A stretch of 64,000 bases of DNA from NCBI RefSeq assembly GCF_001411555.2, contig NC_049909.1, positions 19,764,623 through 19,828,622 of the forward strand. The letters run 5' to 3'. The notes beneath the pieces were generated by a model, which was not told where the DNA came from, made no database searches, and was given only the letters and a program-made list of their open reading frames with translations. Within the stretch, counting starts at the first letter, position 1. Each line of letters starts with the position of its first letter. A program made the translations under genes and the position numbers. Below are positions 12,533 to 25,445 of the stretch, piece after piece. This DNA is from Juglans regia (taxonomy: Eukaryota; Streptophyta; Magnoliopsida; Fagales; Juglandaceae).

Positions 12533-14867
12533 TTGTTGTGATGAATAAGTGTCATATCAATATTTTGTCGTATAATTAGAAAAGACATATATATACCATA
12601 TAAAAAATGTACCCTCATTTGAAATTGAGTAAAACTTAGATGAATTATCCTTAAATATATAAGTCATAAATAATACAATGTCAAATAAGTTCTTTTATAA
12701 GTAATTATAATACTGACAATGCCAAAGAGAGTGTTAAATAGAGTTCAAACTTCATAAATATATATACGAGAAGTGCTAGATTTATACAGAATTCTTAGCC
12801 AAGAAAGTTGGCGTATATTAATATGATATTTTAGGTTGTAAAGTTCTTTTTATTTTAAAATAAATTTTTCAATTTATAAATTTTTTTATATAATTTATTA
12901 TTTACCTTTCATCTCTATCTCACTCTTTAAAATATTCATGTAATGTGACAGATATGGCATACTTCTATTAAAAAACTAAGACATATCTATCTTGGGATAT
13001 GGACAAGGAACAATTTGAATTGATATTTACTTCTGTATTAATTTAGAATGCAAGTGGACTTTGATTTAGTCATAGTTATCATAAATTAAGGGGCTACAAC
13101 TCAATGTGTTGTTCGTCTTAAAAAATTAACACCCTTGTGTACAAATCTTCAAGCAGGCACTTGATGATCTAATGGAATTGTGGAACCGACTGAAGAAAGA
13201 AGATTTTATCAGTTTGATGGGCAATGATTAGTGTACTTCACAGTTCACAGCAGGATCCAAATATTTTCATGCATAGGAGGATATTTAGAGAATGATATGG
13301 GATAAGAAATATCCGGATAATAATAAAATAATTTGTGAGTAGTAGTGAAATGATTTGAGTTATGATATTTTATAGAATTTTGAAAAATGAGAGAGGAAAA
13401 ATTGAATACAAATATTATAAAATTAAAATATCGTTCGAATATAAATTTGTAATTTTTTTTTTGGATTTGAAAAAATTAAATTATTTTTAATCTTTTATTT
13501 AAAAATTTTAAAAAATTGTAATGATTAAATAATTATTAGATCAAAAATTTAAAGATTTGAAATTAAAAAATATACGTTTGAGTTGTGTTTAAATTTTATA
13601 GTGTGATGAAATGAGATGAAACCATATCAGTATCCAAACAACTCCTGACACTCAAGACATATACAGGTTAGTGTCACGCTACTGTGCTGCCTAGTGTTGA
13701 GTTTGATCGATAGTTTATGTTGCCTTTTTTTCAAAAATATTTTTTAAATATTTAAAAAAAAATACAAATTGAATAACGATAACTTTTTAAAATATTTTAA
13801 AAAATAAAATAAAATGTTCTCTCGTCAAAACCAGATAGCATTTTCACATATTAACAATAAGAAGATGATGACGCCGTTAAGCCGCTAATTTATTTAATGC
13901 AAGCTGACTTTGGTTAGGATTGTTGGTTCATTGCAATAAATTGAAGAACTTTTATCGATTCCGTTGGCATTATTTTATACAATGTAAATTGTAACGTGTT
14001 TATTTAATGAGAATGTGATGTCTCGAATGAGTAAATGAGAAAGTGGCCACTTAGAAAAAAAAATTATTTATTATTATCATTTATTGAACTTAATTATTTT
14101 CATCTAATTCTCTAAAAAAACCCACTGCCATCATGTTGGGTTTTTTTTATTGAGCCTCATTGTAATTTATGATGGTCCGATTTGATGACCCGATGTAATA
14201 AAAATTTATTGTAGTTTTTGGTGGAATTCTAATGAGGTTTTGGCCCTCATTCCGACCCAACACACTAATTAAGATTTATTATATATTGTATTAAATTTTT
14301 ATATGGCTGCCAATTAGGGTTTGCAATATATATATACTAGCAGTTATATATCGTGCAAAGCACATTTGTCTATTTATCTAATTGAAAATAATGTGTTCAA
14401 AAAAAAAAATGATGTATAAAAATAATATATTTTTTTAAAGAAAATTAATTAGTTAATAATTTAATGTACAGGAGCAAGAAAATAAATTTTAACAAACATC
14501 ATAATGATAACAAAATGTTACAGTAATATGAGTAATATGAAAATTAAAAGATTTTGAATATTTTAACAATAGTTTTCTTAGCAAAATATATGAATTATGT
14601 AGAATTTAACCACAATACTCAATGACCCAGGGAGTACTGAAAAAATACAGAATCTTTTATTTTTATATTACTCTCATATTTTTTATCATTAAAGTAAGTC
14701 TTTTCTATTTTAGAAACTCTAAAAATATTATAATTATAGAAAATCATTTTATCTAAATAATTTTAATTAAGAATATTATGAGATTTAAATTATATTAAAA
14801 ACTCTAATTATTTATATGATTTTACTGTCTTAAAAATATTTAACAAAACTCTATTATTTATTTTACT

Positions 14868-15010
14868 GTTTAGCACTATTTATTACTATTCACAAACACT
14901 ATTTATTACTGTAGCACTGTTCAAAATTGTTGATTATGTAGTAGTTCATACTGTTTGTACTGTTTATTACTGTAGTACTGTGCACTGTTTATTACTATTC
15001 ACGTTGTTTA
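14868..15010. repeat. Degenerate CACTGTTTATTACTGTAG tandem repeat
   Basis: The stretch consists of variants of CACTRTTTATTACTRTWS repeated about seven times with interruptions (CACTATTTATTACTATTCAC, CACTATTTATTACTGTAGC, CACTGTTTATTACTATTCAC). It lies immediately left of the inverted-repeat element at 15026-15722. No coding content is seen. Confidence 0.6.
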
Positions 15011-15025
15011 TAGCCACTTTTAAGT

Positions 15026-15722
15026 TAGATCATTCTTATTGGATTAGCTAAAAGTTAAATTCAGTGAGAATTTAGCTATTGAATCATAAAATGTATTATA
15101 TTGGAATAGCTACATTGGAATATAGCTATAGTAACTTCTAAAGTTATTTCCAAATTTGAAAGACACTGTTTATTCATCAAATCTATTTTATATCATTTAT
15201 TTCTCTCTCCCGAGGTCTCCATCAACGTATTTCTAGTTTTTATTTTTACTCCATAATTTAATTAGAATATGATTACTAATTAATATATAATATTATAAAT
15301 AGTAAAATATGATAAAATAAAATAATTTCATAATTAAAAATTTAAAATATTTTTAAAATTGATATATTAATTTGAGTTAGTAATATATTAATTTAATAAG
15401 AATATGATTATTAATTAATATATAATAGGTAAAATAGTAAAATATGATAAAATTAAATAAAATAATAATTAAAAAAATAAATATTTTTAAAATTATTAGT
15501 TATTCATTATTATATAATAAATAAATGTCTAATCTAATGTGAATATTTGATGTGTATAATTAAAATCAAATTCATCTTATATTATTTTATTATTATATAA
15601 TGAAAAAATAGTTATTCCAATGTGGATATTTATATGAATGTAATAGTTAAAAGTCAAATTTTTTTTACATTCATAAAAAAATATCCTTTAAATTTTAACT
15701 AATCCAATAAAAGTGTTCTAAG
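15026..15722. mobile_element. Inverted-terminal MITE-like element (TATTGGATTAG type)
   Basis: The left end (CATTCTTATTGGATTAGCTAA, around 15031-15051) pairs with the inverted right end (AACTAATCCAATAAAAGTGTT, around 15698-15718). The interior is AT-rich and non-coding, with direct internal repeats of TTAATATATAATA. An element with similar ends lies at 53897-54336. Confidence 0.6.
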
Positions 15723-17077
15723 GAGGATATGTACAATTTCCATACGACCGCATTGTATCTACGTTGAGCTACGTAAATATGTCTTGTGTGATTTATTTAT
15801 TTCTTTTACTTTTTTTTTTTCTCTTATCATTTCCAACATTTGCTACATTGTTGTTAGAAGCTTAAAATGATAAGAAATGATATTTACAGTCGTGAAATAT
15901 GTAAGTGCAGAGTAATCTTTTTAAAAATTGAGTAAATACGAGACTTATTTAAAAATATATTAATTTTTTAATAATAAATCTCACATTTTTTTCAAAATGA
16001 TTATTTAATGTTTAAACATTCCACAACTGATAATAACATTACTCAAACAATTATTTGGTGCCATGTTGGGACAGGCATATTTGAATTGTAATTTAAAAAT
16101 TGTACCATGTTGAAAAATAATTATGGAAAACCATAAATAATTATCTGCCGAAGTAATGCTTCCTGAAAGGATTTATCATTAAATTTTTTTTTATAAGTGA
16201 GAAAGTATCATTAAAAAAAAGATTTGTCCAGGTATCCTTTTTGTGAAGTAACAACGTGTCATATGAAGAAAAAATTAAAAAAAAAGAAAGACATTTTTAG
16301 CAGCATAAACTAAAGTAAGATGTCATAATGCTACCTATAAAATAAATGGATTTTATTAAATGGATTTTCTGAGTTATCACCCACACCAGAAGAGAAGTAC
16401 AGTTCCGTTCTATCAAAGATAGATTCTTCTGTCGACACGTAAACGTGGAGATTAGACTGCTTCAGGCCGTTGGGTACGTGGAAAATTTTTTCTTTTGGGG
16501 CCCATAATTTTGCCTTAATATCATATTCTAAACAAAATCTCGTGGACTTCTTCCCGCGTGGGACCCAAAACCAAACACAGAAACCAGACAGGGATCATTC
16601 ACACATCTCCCAATCACACCCAACGTACACCTTCCTTGAGCAAACGCAAGGGCCCGAAACAACAGAGAAACAAAACAAATAAAAATTAGAATAGTAAACC
16701 TTAAAACTGAATGTTTATTTTTTATTTTTTTTTAAGTACATAAAAAGGAAGTAATTGCATGTATGGCACTATTCTCCGGGAGAGTGTGCAATCTGGTACA
16801 TCTGCATGCTCTCTCACCTTTACCCTACCCTCCCTCAGTGCACTTCAACTTCTTTCCCACTTCCATCCCCATTTTCTCCTCCTGGGAATTTCTTGTTCTC
16901 CACTGGTTTCCATTTTTCAGAAAGTAATAGAGTTCGAGCTCCGTTGTAAAACTAATTCAAAGAGATCTTGTGATCGCTACAAAATGTAACACTTTTTTTT
17001 TTTGGTTAAAGCTGTGATTTATTGTATGCATTCAGATTTATAAACCCCAGAAAGTTGAGAATAGAGAGGTTTCGAGG

Positions 17078-19869
17078 ATGAAAGGGGCGCAGAAGGATTC
17101 AGAGAAGCTGATTTGGGAACCGATGAGAAGCCCCTCCGGGGGAAACCCCATTGTCGGGTCGGGTCAACAATCCAGAGCCTTGCACAAATTCCTGGTCTGG
17201 CTCATCCTCTTCGTTTCTGCCACCTACATCGTGTACACGCTGAAGCTCGTTTCCACCTCACGCACCTGCGACGACGAGCCTTTCCCCAATCCTCGCACCC
17301 GTATCTCATCCTCATCTTCTTCTATAAAGAATGTCACGGCCACCTCGTTGTTATCACAGTCGATTCAGGATCACGCGGTGGTCGAGACTCTCCTACCCGA
17401 GTCCCCAGAAACGCACCGGACTGAGATCCGGAACATAGTGTTCGGCATCGCGGCCTCGGCTAAGCTCTGGGAGAGAAGGAAGAACTACATCAAGCTCTGG
17501 TTCAGGCCCAAGGAAATGCGAGGCGTTGTGTGGCTAGACCACACCCTGAAGACTCGCGAGGCCGACGAGGAAGACCTCCCTCCAGTGAAGATCTCCGGAG
17601 ACACGTCGCGGTTCGCCTACAAGAACAAGCAGGGCCACCGGTCCGCGATTAGGATCTCGCGGATCGTTTCCGAGACGCTCCGGCTGGGCCTGGAGGATGT
17701 GCATTGGTTCGTGATGGGCGACGACGATACCGTCTTCGTGACCGAGAATCTGGTCCGAGTATTGAGGAAATACGACCACAACCAGTTCTACTACATCGGG
17801 AGCTTGTCGGAGAGCCACTTGCAGAACATATACTTCTCATACGGGATGGCCTACGGCGGTGGAGGCTTCGCGATCAGCTACCCATTAGCCAAGTCGCTCG
17901 CCAAAATGCAAGATCGATGTATACAGAGATACCCGGGGCTGTACGGCTCCGATGACCGAATGCAGGCTTGCATGACAGAACTCGGTGTCCCACTCACGAA
18001 AGAACTCGGTTTTCACCAGGTCCGTCGCTTTCCTAGTCGGACTTTTTTTAATAAACCTGTTCGGTGGTTTTTGTTTTCTAGTGCTTTAATTGATTTTTGT
18101 TTGCTTCCTATGGTTGTTGTTTGCCGCCTTGTATATTTTTTGACCTTTTTTTCCCCGGCTAAGAAACGGTGATCCTTTTCCAGCTATAGAAGCTAGAATC
18201 TTCCTTTTTATCTCCGATATTCCGGCCGATATTACCTATAACACGGCTTTGGACTCGGTGATCTTTTCCAGGAATTTCCGATATGTCGGTATCGGCAAAA
18301 TCCATGCTAGGCGTTGATTGGCTTGGGATCGGTCCACCATTTGCGTTTTCTAGTTCATAAGATTGGTGTATAGGAGACCGGGGGGTCTAACATCAAGCAG
18401 GTCATTAATTAGCTGTGTTTTCCACAGTCCAACGTTAGGATAATTGGTGAAGGGTTAAGACCCACGAGTCAAAGAGGCATCGGGCCAGGTTTTGTCCACC
18501 CTGTTGAGGTGCTTCACCCACGGTCATTTTGTTGGATCGCTTGAGTTCATGTTCCTCTTTGAACGCTAGGACAAGAGTGAAACCTCCACAACATATTCAC
18601 AGATGCTGACAAAATACTAACTTCCTAAGAGAGAGTTCTATTGTGCTTAATTTAATTTAAGTGCTCATTAATGAAAGACACCATATTGACTTGGTGATAA
18701 AAGTATGTCTTTTGGCCTTAGTTTTTAGCAAAGTACAAGAATGTTTATCTGTAGTTAGTTGGCAAAGTAAAAAATGAGATAGAACAAGAACAGTTAATTT
18801 CAATCACTTCTTCAAATACCTTACACTCTGCCCCTTGGCTGACGAATTATGAAAATCTACAGTTTTTGTGTTTTAAGGGGTAGCTTTGTAACCCTGGAAA
18901 CAGATGTTGATGGTGTTTACACAAACCTCATTTGTGGAATATGGTTCCAATTTTAGTAATATATTAATGCGTAAGATCAACAGCATTAATTCTAACCCTG
19001 TCTGTTCTTGTTCCTGGTCAATGACAATCAGTATGATGTATATGGGAACTTGTTCGGGCTTCTAGCCGCACATCCGGTGACACCTTTGGTGTCGTTGCAT
19101 CACCTAGATGTGGTTGAGCCCATCTTCCCCAATGTGACTCGGGTTCAAGCCCTCCAGCGGCTTACCCTACCTATGAAGTTGGATTCAGCTGGGCTCATGC
19201 AACAATCAATTTGTTATGACAAATCTAAGAGGTGGACCATTTCAATTTCATGGGGATTTGCTGTTCAAATATTCCGTGGAGTCTTTTCACCCCGTGAGGT
19301 TGAAATGCCTTCAAGGACATTTTTGAATTGGTACAGAAAGGCAGATTATACCGCATATGCATTCAACACACGACCAGTTAGCCGAAACCCCTGCCAAAAG
19401 CCTTTTGTATTTTACCTGTCAAAGGCAAGCTTGAATTCAACAATGAACCAGACAGTGAGCGAATATGTTCGGAATCGTGTATCTCATCCTGTGTGCAAGT
19501 GGAAGATGGCTGATCCTGCCAATCTCGAGAGAGTGGAGGTTTATAAGAAGCCCGACCCACATCTATGGGATAGAGTAAGTGCCATTTTTTTTTTCAGTTT
19601 CTATTTGATTTCTTTGTTTAAAGACTGCCATCCTCGAAGGGTTAATTTCCTATACAACCTTTATGTTTCACTTAGTTTTGAAATAAGGTGTTGGATTTTC
19701 ATTTTAGCAATAAAATGTCAAATTTATGTTTTTCAATTATACTTCAATCCTGTTGCTATTTTGGCAGTCCCCACGGAGAAACTGTTGCAGAGTCATGAAC
19801 CCGACGAAGAAAGGAACCACGGTGATAGAAGTGGGTGTGTGTGGGGAAGGTGAGATCAGTGAAATGTAG
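17078..19869 (+). CDS. DUF604 / Fringe-like glycosyltransferase, 528 aa
   Basis: Plant DUF604 proteins are type II Golgi proteins of the GT31 (Fringe-like galactosyltransferase) class; the substrate of this one is not known. Exons: 17078-18019, 19032-19574, 19768-19869, all joined in phase 0 (introns 1012 and 193 nt; donors CAG|GTCCGT and AGA|GTAAGT, acceptors AG). After a short cytosolic N-terminus there is one membrane segment at about residues 37-55 (FLVWLILFVSATYIVYTL). The luminal domain follows, with the DxD-type metal/nucleotide-sugar motif MGDDDTVF at 213-220, the YGGGGFAISYPLA block at 259-271 and SDDRMQAC at 291-298. Exon 2 carries LHHLDVVEPIFPN and the Cys-containing C-terminal region. 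Exon 3 gives the usual SPRRNCCRV ending. Length fits the family. The start is the first Met of the frame and leaves a normal signal-anchor. The protein is complete. A role in cell-wall or glycoprotein modification is inference. Confidence 0.95.
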
Positions 19870-22800
19870 CCATATTTATTCAATTAATTGATGCGAGCTT
19901 CTTCTCTGTTCCTCTTCTTCTCATTGCCTCTTACCGTTGTCTATTTCTTTAATTTGTTGATTGTTCTCCACCTCCCAATTTTTTGCTAGTTTCCTCCCTG
20001 ATGTCGTTGACAATCTTAGAGAAAAAAGAAACTGGTATTGTAAAAAGGCTGTAATTTATGCATTTTGTAGATGCCGAGCAGTTCAAATTTTGAAGCTTAT
20101 TTGATTCCAATTTGAGAAAGTATTTATGCTCTTTGTCAATACCAATTTGAGTAGATTTTAGCTTTCGAGGATTCACTGCTATTAATGATTGCAGCAGAAT
20201 AAAGCTCAAGTTTTTTCTTTTATTATTTCCAGTTTGAAGTTCTCTAATTTTAGGCCGTTTAAAATGTGAAGTCAAAATCGAGTAACAGGTCACAACTTTA
20301 ATCTGCTGGAATGGGATAAAGAAGAGAACAGAATTCCAAGGGGTCGGGGATTCTTGGTTTGGTTCTTCTGGGTTAATCCGATGAGGGCTAAGATATTTCT
20401 ACTTCTGGTCCCTTTGGTCACTTTTGTGATGGCCTTTGACTAACCATAACTAAAAGGGTCGGAAAAGTGTTAAATCCTAGATTAAAGTTGGGACTTTAGG
20501 AAGATGACGTTGGTGTTAGTCAAGAGTAGACACCAGAGGTGACCTTAGTCACTGTATTTTTTTATTCCGGGCGTGACCAACTACTATTCATTGTTTTTTG
20601 TGGGTTCCAAAGGATGCCTTTTGAACAAGTGCTCTCTTGTTGGATTGTGCTGGGATTTTTTCGATTCAAATTGATACCCAGCATTGTCGGTAGCATCAAC
20701 ACGAAATCTCTATTATTCTATTATGTTCATCACTTAATATAATTGAAGAGTGAATGCAATACACACTACGTACGACCATCTAATAGCTTTAAATTCCTTT
20801 GACCCTGAGCCAGCTCTCTCTCTCTGTCTCTCTCTCTCCGTTTTGTTTTTGTTTTTTTGTTTTGGGGATATTTTTTTATTGTTGTAATAAAACAGAGCAA
20901 AGTTCATGCCTTAATGAATGATAGCTTCCATTGTCCAGACTCCAAACGCCATAGAAACATATATGAGAATGTGATGGATTTGAAGGTATGCAGCTGATGG
21001 TTTTCTGATGACTTGAAGTTCTAAAAGATGAATGCTTGAACACATAAAGGGAAGTAAGTGGAAATTCCATAAACCTCAAGAGATTGACAATCAAAGTCTG
21101 ACCATAAATGACACTCTTTTAGGGAGAAAAAACAAAAACAAAACCCATCACAGTGTTGTTACCTTAATTAATTACTCCAAAAACAATAATAGAAGACAGA
21201 GAAAAGTGTCGGTGAAGATACAGCTGTGGTTATGGAAGAGACAGTCAAGGCAGTACTAACGAAGGAAGTGGGTGCAACTTGCTGTCATATATCGAGCTGC
21301 TGCCCCAGCGTGTTTTTTGCTTGCTCTATTCCCATAAAAATCTTGCAAATATTATAGGTGAACGGGAGAAATCACCGGATTTAAAAAATCGACCACTCAG
21401 CGCTCACATCATCTTTATGACTGTTCATCTCTTTTATCGAGGTAGCTCTAGCCTCTGAAGTTGGCCCCCCCCGGATGATCCGTCATTGCTTCATACAAAA
21501 CATTAGTTTGTCACGTTTTAACAGTAAAATATTTAATTTTATCAACATTACTCCAGATTCCAAACGGGCTCTTACTCTCCAATTCAATTTCTAATTTTCT
21601 TTTTAAATATTAAACATTAATAATAATGTGAATGTGTTACCCAAATTTAAAGTTTTACTGGATAAAAAATACTGACGTGTTGTATTTTTTAAAAAAATAA
21701 AATGGAAAATTTATTAATAATTTCCTAAAAAGTGAACGATAAATTTGAAGGCGTTAATATTATAAGTAGGGGAAGCCCGATACAAGGACAGAATGTCATA
21801 GATAAACACGTATTCACATGCATCCGGTGGATACATTACAACATTATTTACCTTTCACCTCTTCTGCTCTCTCTTTCATCTCCTCGAGAGACTGTTGGAA
21901 TTTTGAATTTCTGCAATCAATAGAATGACAAGTACTGTAATCTCCCATACTAAATAGTTATACAAGAAAAAAAAAAAATAAAACTAATTTTCTTCAGCTT
22001 CAAAATAGGGGGATGGGGACTGCTCTCATCCAAAAACTGAAAATATCAATATATCTCAATTTTAAAACTTCCACAAAAAAAAAATAAAATAAAATTTGAC
22101 AAAAGTTCAAAAAGGGTAACATCCTAATCATATAACACCATTATCTAACTTCAGGCTCCAAATTTAGAAATAAAATTTTTTATAATTAAGTTCTTTTAAA
22201 AAAATTAAATTATTTATTATATTTTATAAAAAAAATTTTAAAAAAATTATAATAATGAAATGAAATAATTTCTAAACAAAAAGAAGCGAGACCAATTAAA
22301 GATGACAGTTGGAGTCAAGTTTATGGCTTAATAACTCTTTTTTTCTTTTTTTTCAGTGTTTTTTTTATTATATTTGAAATGATTATTGAGCACTTATATT
22401 TTACTGAATTTTGCATCTTTATAACTGTTTAGTTTACTTATACATTGCTTAACTCGCAGAGGAAAAAAAAAAAAACCTGGTTACAGTCCTCATCTTCTTG
22501 TTACTCTTGAAACAAACGAAAAATAAATATAAAAAAAATAAAAATCTTAATAGAAAACCCGCCCCGACCGAGTTCGAGCATAAGCAACAACAGAAGGAAA
22601 CAATCAAACCCCCAAAAATTAAGAAACCGCGCTCAGAAATTACTTGAACTGGACCATCGCAAAGCCTCACGTTATTGAGAAAATAAGAGACATAATGGAA
22701 CTGAGCTAAGAGGCATTATAGACTGAGGAAGAAGGAAACATTTCTGCACATGAAGCAGTGCAACTGAGCGAAGAGGCAGGGCTTGTGAAATCGTATCACT

Positions 22801-22915
22801 TCCTTTGATACGACAAGTTCTTGAACTTCCATTGGCCAATTCGCATCTACTTGAAGATTTCATATTGTTGCATTGTACACCGTTGACAATGATTCAGAGA
22901 AATAAGATACGGGCT

Positions 22916-23099
22916 TGTTTGGATTCGCAAGTCATCTCAGCTCATCTCAACTCATCTCAACTCATCTCACTACTATTCATTACTATTCAGTAACTTTAAC
23001 TCATAAATCTCACTACTATTCACAACTCATTTCATTACTATTCACAATCCATCTCAGCTCATCTCAAGTCATCTCAAGTCATCTTCGAATCCAAACATC
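22916..23099. mobile_element. MITE-like element made of CTCAT pentamers, TIR GTTTGGATTCG
   Basis: GTTTGGATTCG at the left is matched by its inverted form CGAATCCAAAC at the right. Just inside are repeated CATCTCAACT/CATCTCAGCT pentamers, and the centre is CACTACTATTCA repeats. It lacks the AT-rich core of other members of this family, so it is a distinct short subtype. Confidence 0.7.
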
Positions 23100-23722
23100 T
23101 AGTTTCTGAAAAGCCCTAATCGACCGCCATGGAAGAGATCGGAAACCAAGGGATTCCGAGGAAATTGGGCTTTACCTGGCCCAATTAAATATTAATGGAC
23201 CGGAGAGTGGCCGATTCTTAAACATTCTATTGGGTTTATATCGGGCCTGGCCCATTCTCCGATGAAGTTTGCGTTGGTTAATTATTATGTATGCGATGGT
23301 ATTCCCGCGAAATATATCATATTATTAAGAATTATGATTATAAAAATAATTTATAAAAATGATATCCTATGATAAGGTAGAAGTATTCTCTCATCCACTA
23401 ATTAAAAATTACACATCTACATACGAAGTCTCGATATAATGCTAATTAGAGCCCTTCCCTCGTCATCCATAATTAATTTGTGGTTCTCATGAATTAGTTT
23501 AGTCAATAAAATGTGAGTTCGGTTATTTATAATTATTTTTGCGTATTCTTTTTATATTTTATTGATGTGATTAATTAAAATAATTATTTTATATTAAAAA
23601 AATGATGCAACTAATTATATTAATAGAGTACACAAATGTAACTACACATAAAATTTTTGATAAAATGTATGGTCGTGAGTTGATTTGTTGTTCAAATATG
23701 CTCTTCCTTTCAAGATAGCTTA

Positions 23723-24183
23723 GAGCATTGGTAGTGGTTTATGCATCTTCATATGCAAAATCATCATTTTTGAAGAATGATTTTGCATATGAAAAAAAAA
23801 ATTCCACATTGGTTTATGCATCTTTGAACTAAATAATAATAAAATATTATTATTTTTTTATTTTTTATTTGTTTCCTAAAATTATTTTTTTATATATATT
23901 TTACAATTAACATCCACTTTGTATTATCAACTTAATACAAATTTTATGTATCAAAATCATCTTAATATAAATTCTACAAAGTTGATTTTAAGGGTAGGAG
24001 AGAGAAAAAAATAGTAAACTAATGTTTGAAGAATGAATAGTGCCTCTTCAAATTTGAAGAAGCACTATTTATAGCTATGCAAAAATTTAGAGATGCATAA
24101 GCCAATGTAGATGAATTTAAAGACATATTCTTTAAATTTGAAGATGAAGATGAAGATAGATCTAGAAGCCACTACCAATGCTC
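23723..24183. mobile_element. MITE with a perfect 15-bp terminal inverted repeat
   Basis: GAGCATTGGTAGTGG at 23723-23737 is the exact reverse complement of CCACTACCAATGCTC at 24169-24183. Subterminal ATGCATCTTCA/TTTGAAGA stretches are also partly palindromic. The 461-bp interior is non-coding. No clear target-site duplication is visible: left flank TTA, right flank AGT. The ends resemble those at 56026-56524. Confidence 0.8.
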
Positions 24184-25063
24184 AGTAATAAAGATGAGGG
24201 GTGAGGTCGTAGGTTCTAACGATATTAAAAAAAAATCTGAAATCTAATCATCACGGAATATAAAGTGGTGGATATATTCGAGAGTAATGTTACTATGACC
24301 ATAATTTATACCATTCACTTTGTTCTCTTAACACATTACCATTGTGGTACCACGTGGCTTATTTAAAAAAATTTAAAAAAATATATTCAAAATAAAATGA
24401 AACTTGAGAATACTAAAAGATGAAGACTATAACTTTAGATTCTATTTACCATTTTATATTTGAATTTTATTTGTTTTAATAAGCCAAGTGTTGTCAAGTC
24501 AATGAGACAAATTTATATCACTTACTTTGTCTCTATAACAGCGTTACTCTATATTCAAAGCTTAGTACTAACTAATTTTTCATTTTGATAAAAATGTACG
24601 CTGATGTGTTTTTTTAAGATAATAATAAGCTTATTATTTCCTACCACCCATTCACTATTTTTTTTATTTTTTTAAATTATTAAAATTATTATTTTTACTT
24701 AATTAATAGTTAAGGAAAAGACTATAAGTGAAATATTATATTTTTTTAATGATTAAAGATGTTAAAAAAATATTTAAAAAATTCAAATATATTATAAAAT
24801 AATAAACGAATGGTAGGTGATAATAAGCATATCATTATTTTCTTTTTTTACGTTAAGCAAATACAAAGCTGGAATTGTGGCATAAGACAATAATGATAAG
24901 GAGGCCGTAATACAAAGTTGAGGTGGTAATCAAAAGGTCGGCTACGAAATGCGACGTCCTGTCCAGTGAAATCGAGTTTCTTTGGAGTTCCAGTATAAAG
25001 TTAACGTATAAATGCATGCAGAAATCGTTTCAGAGAGGGAACTCATGAATATCTATTCTATTA

Positions 25064-25100
<37 letters not shown>

Positions 25101-25264
25101 GAACTGATGAGGCACGTTCGTACGTACAAAGTTAATGCTCTACATGCAAGAGTACTAGTACTGGATGCCTGCCGTGTACGTGCTGGTATATATATGACAA
25201 TAATTAATTGTCCATTCCCTTACCAACGTCAAAAGAGGGTCTCTCCCCAATAAATAATACATTT

Positions 25265-25445
25265 TTCTTGTAAAGAAGTGCTATATATAAGTTTATAAAA
25301 ATAAATTGACATATTTTTATATATAAAATACGTTAAATTTAATCTATAATATTAAATTTATTTTTATAATATAAGGTATTATATTAAATTTTATAAATTT
25401 ATTTTTATAAAATTTATTTGTAAATAAAATATTTATCTTTTCTAA
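25265..25445. repeat. AT-rich palindromic element
   Basis: TATAAAAATAAATT and AATTTATTTTTATA blocks occur in opposite orientation around the core TAAATTTAATCTATAATATTAAATTTA. Such foldback DNA is typical of small MITEs. Boundaries are uncertain. Confidence 0.4.

Larger units (their letters stand above)
4106..17077. other. 13-kb gene-free spacer rich in MITE-like elements
   Basis: I find no gene with a recognisable domain in this interval. Short open frames at 6545-6751, 8327-8596, 10162-10425 and 11369-11599 have no homologue I recognise and no matching splice sites. The DNA is strongly AT-rich. It contains inverted-repeat elements near 4679-5192 and 15026-15722, and copies of the CTCAT/GAGAT-ended family near 9523-9759, 9980-10165, 10819-11013, 11180-11365, 12331-12532 and 13430-13648. 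A (GA)n run lies at 6480-6499. The last 500 bp probably hold the promoter of the DUF604 gene; a TACATAAAAAGG stretch near 16736 is only a weak TATA candidate. Confidence 0.6.

Noticed and set aside
16470..16989. Short plus-strand frames upstream of the DUF604 gene
   Set aside because: They fall in the presumed promoter/leader and resemble no known protein. An upstream-ORF role cannot be shown without transcript start data.
17534..17955. Minus-strand and shifted open frames over the DUF604 exon
   Set aside because: They are by-products of the GC-rich exon; the plus-strand frame has clear domain motifs and matching splice sites.
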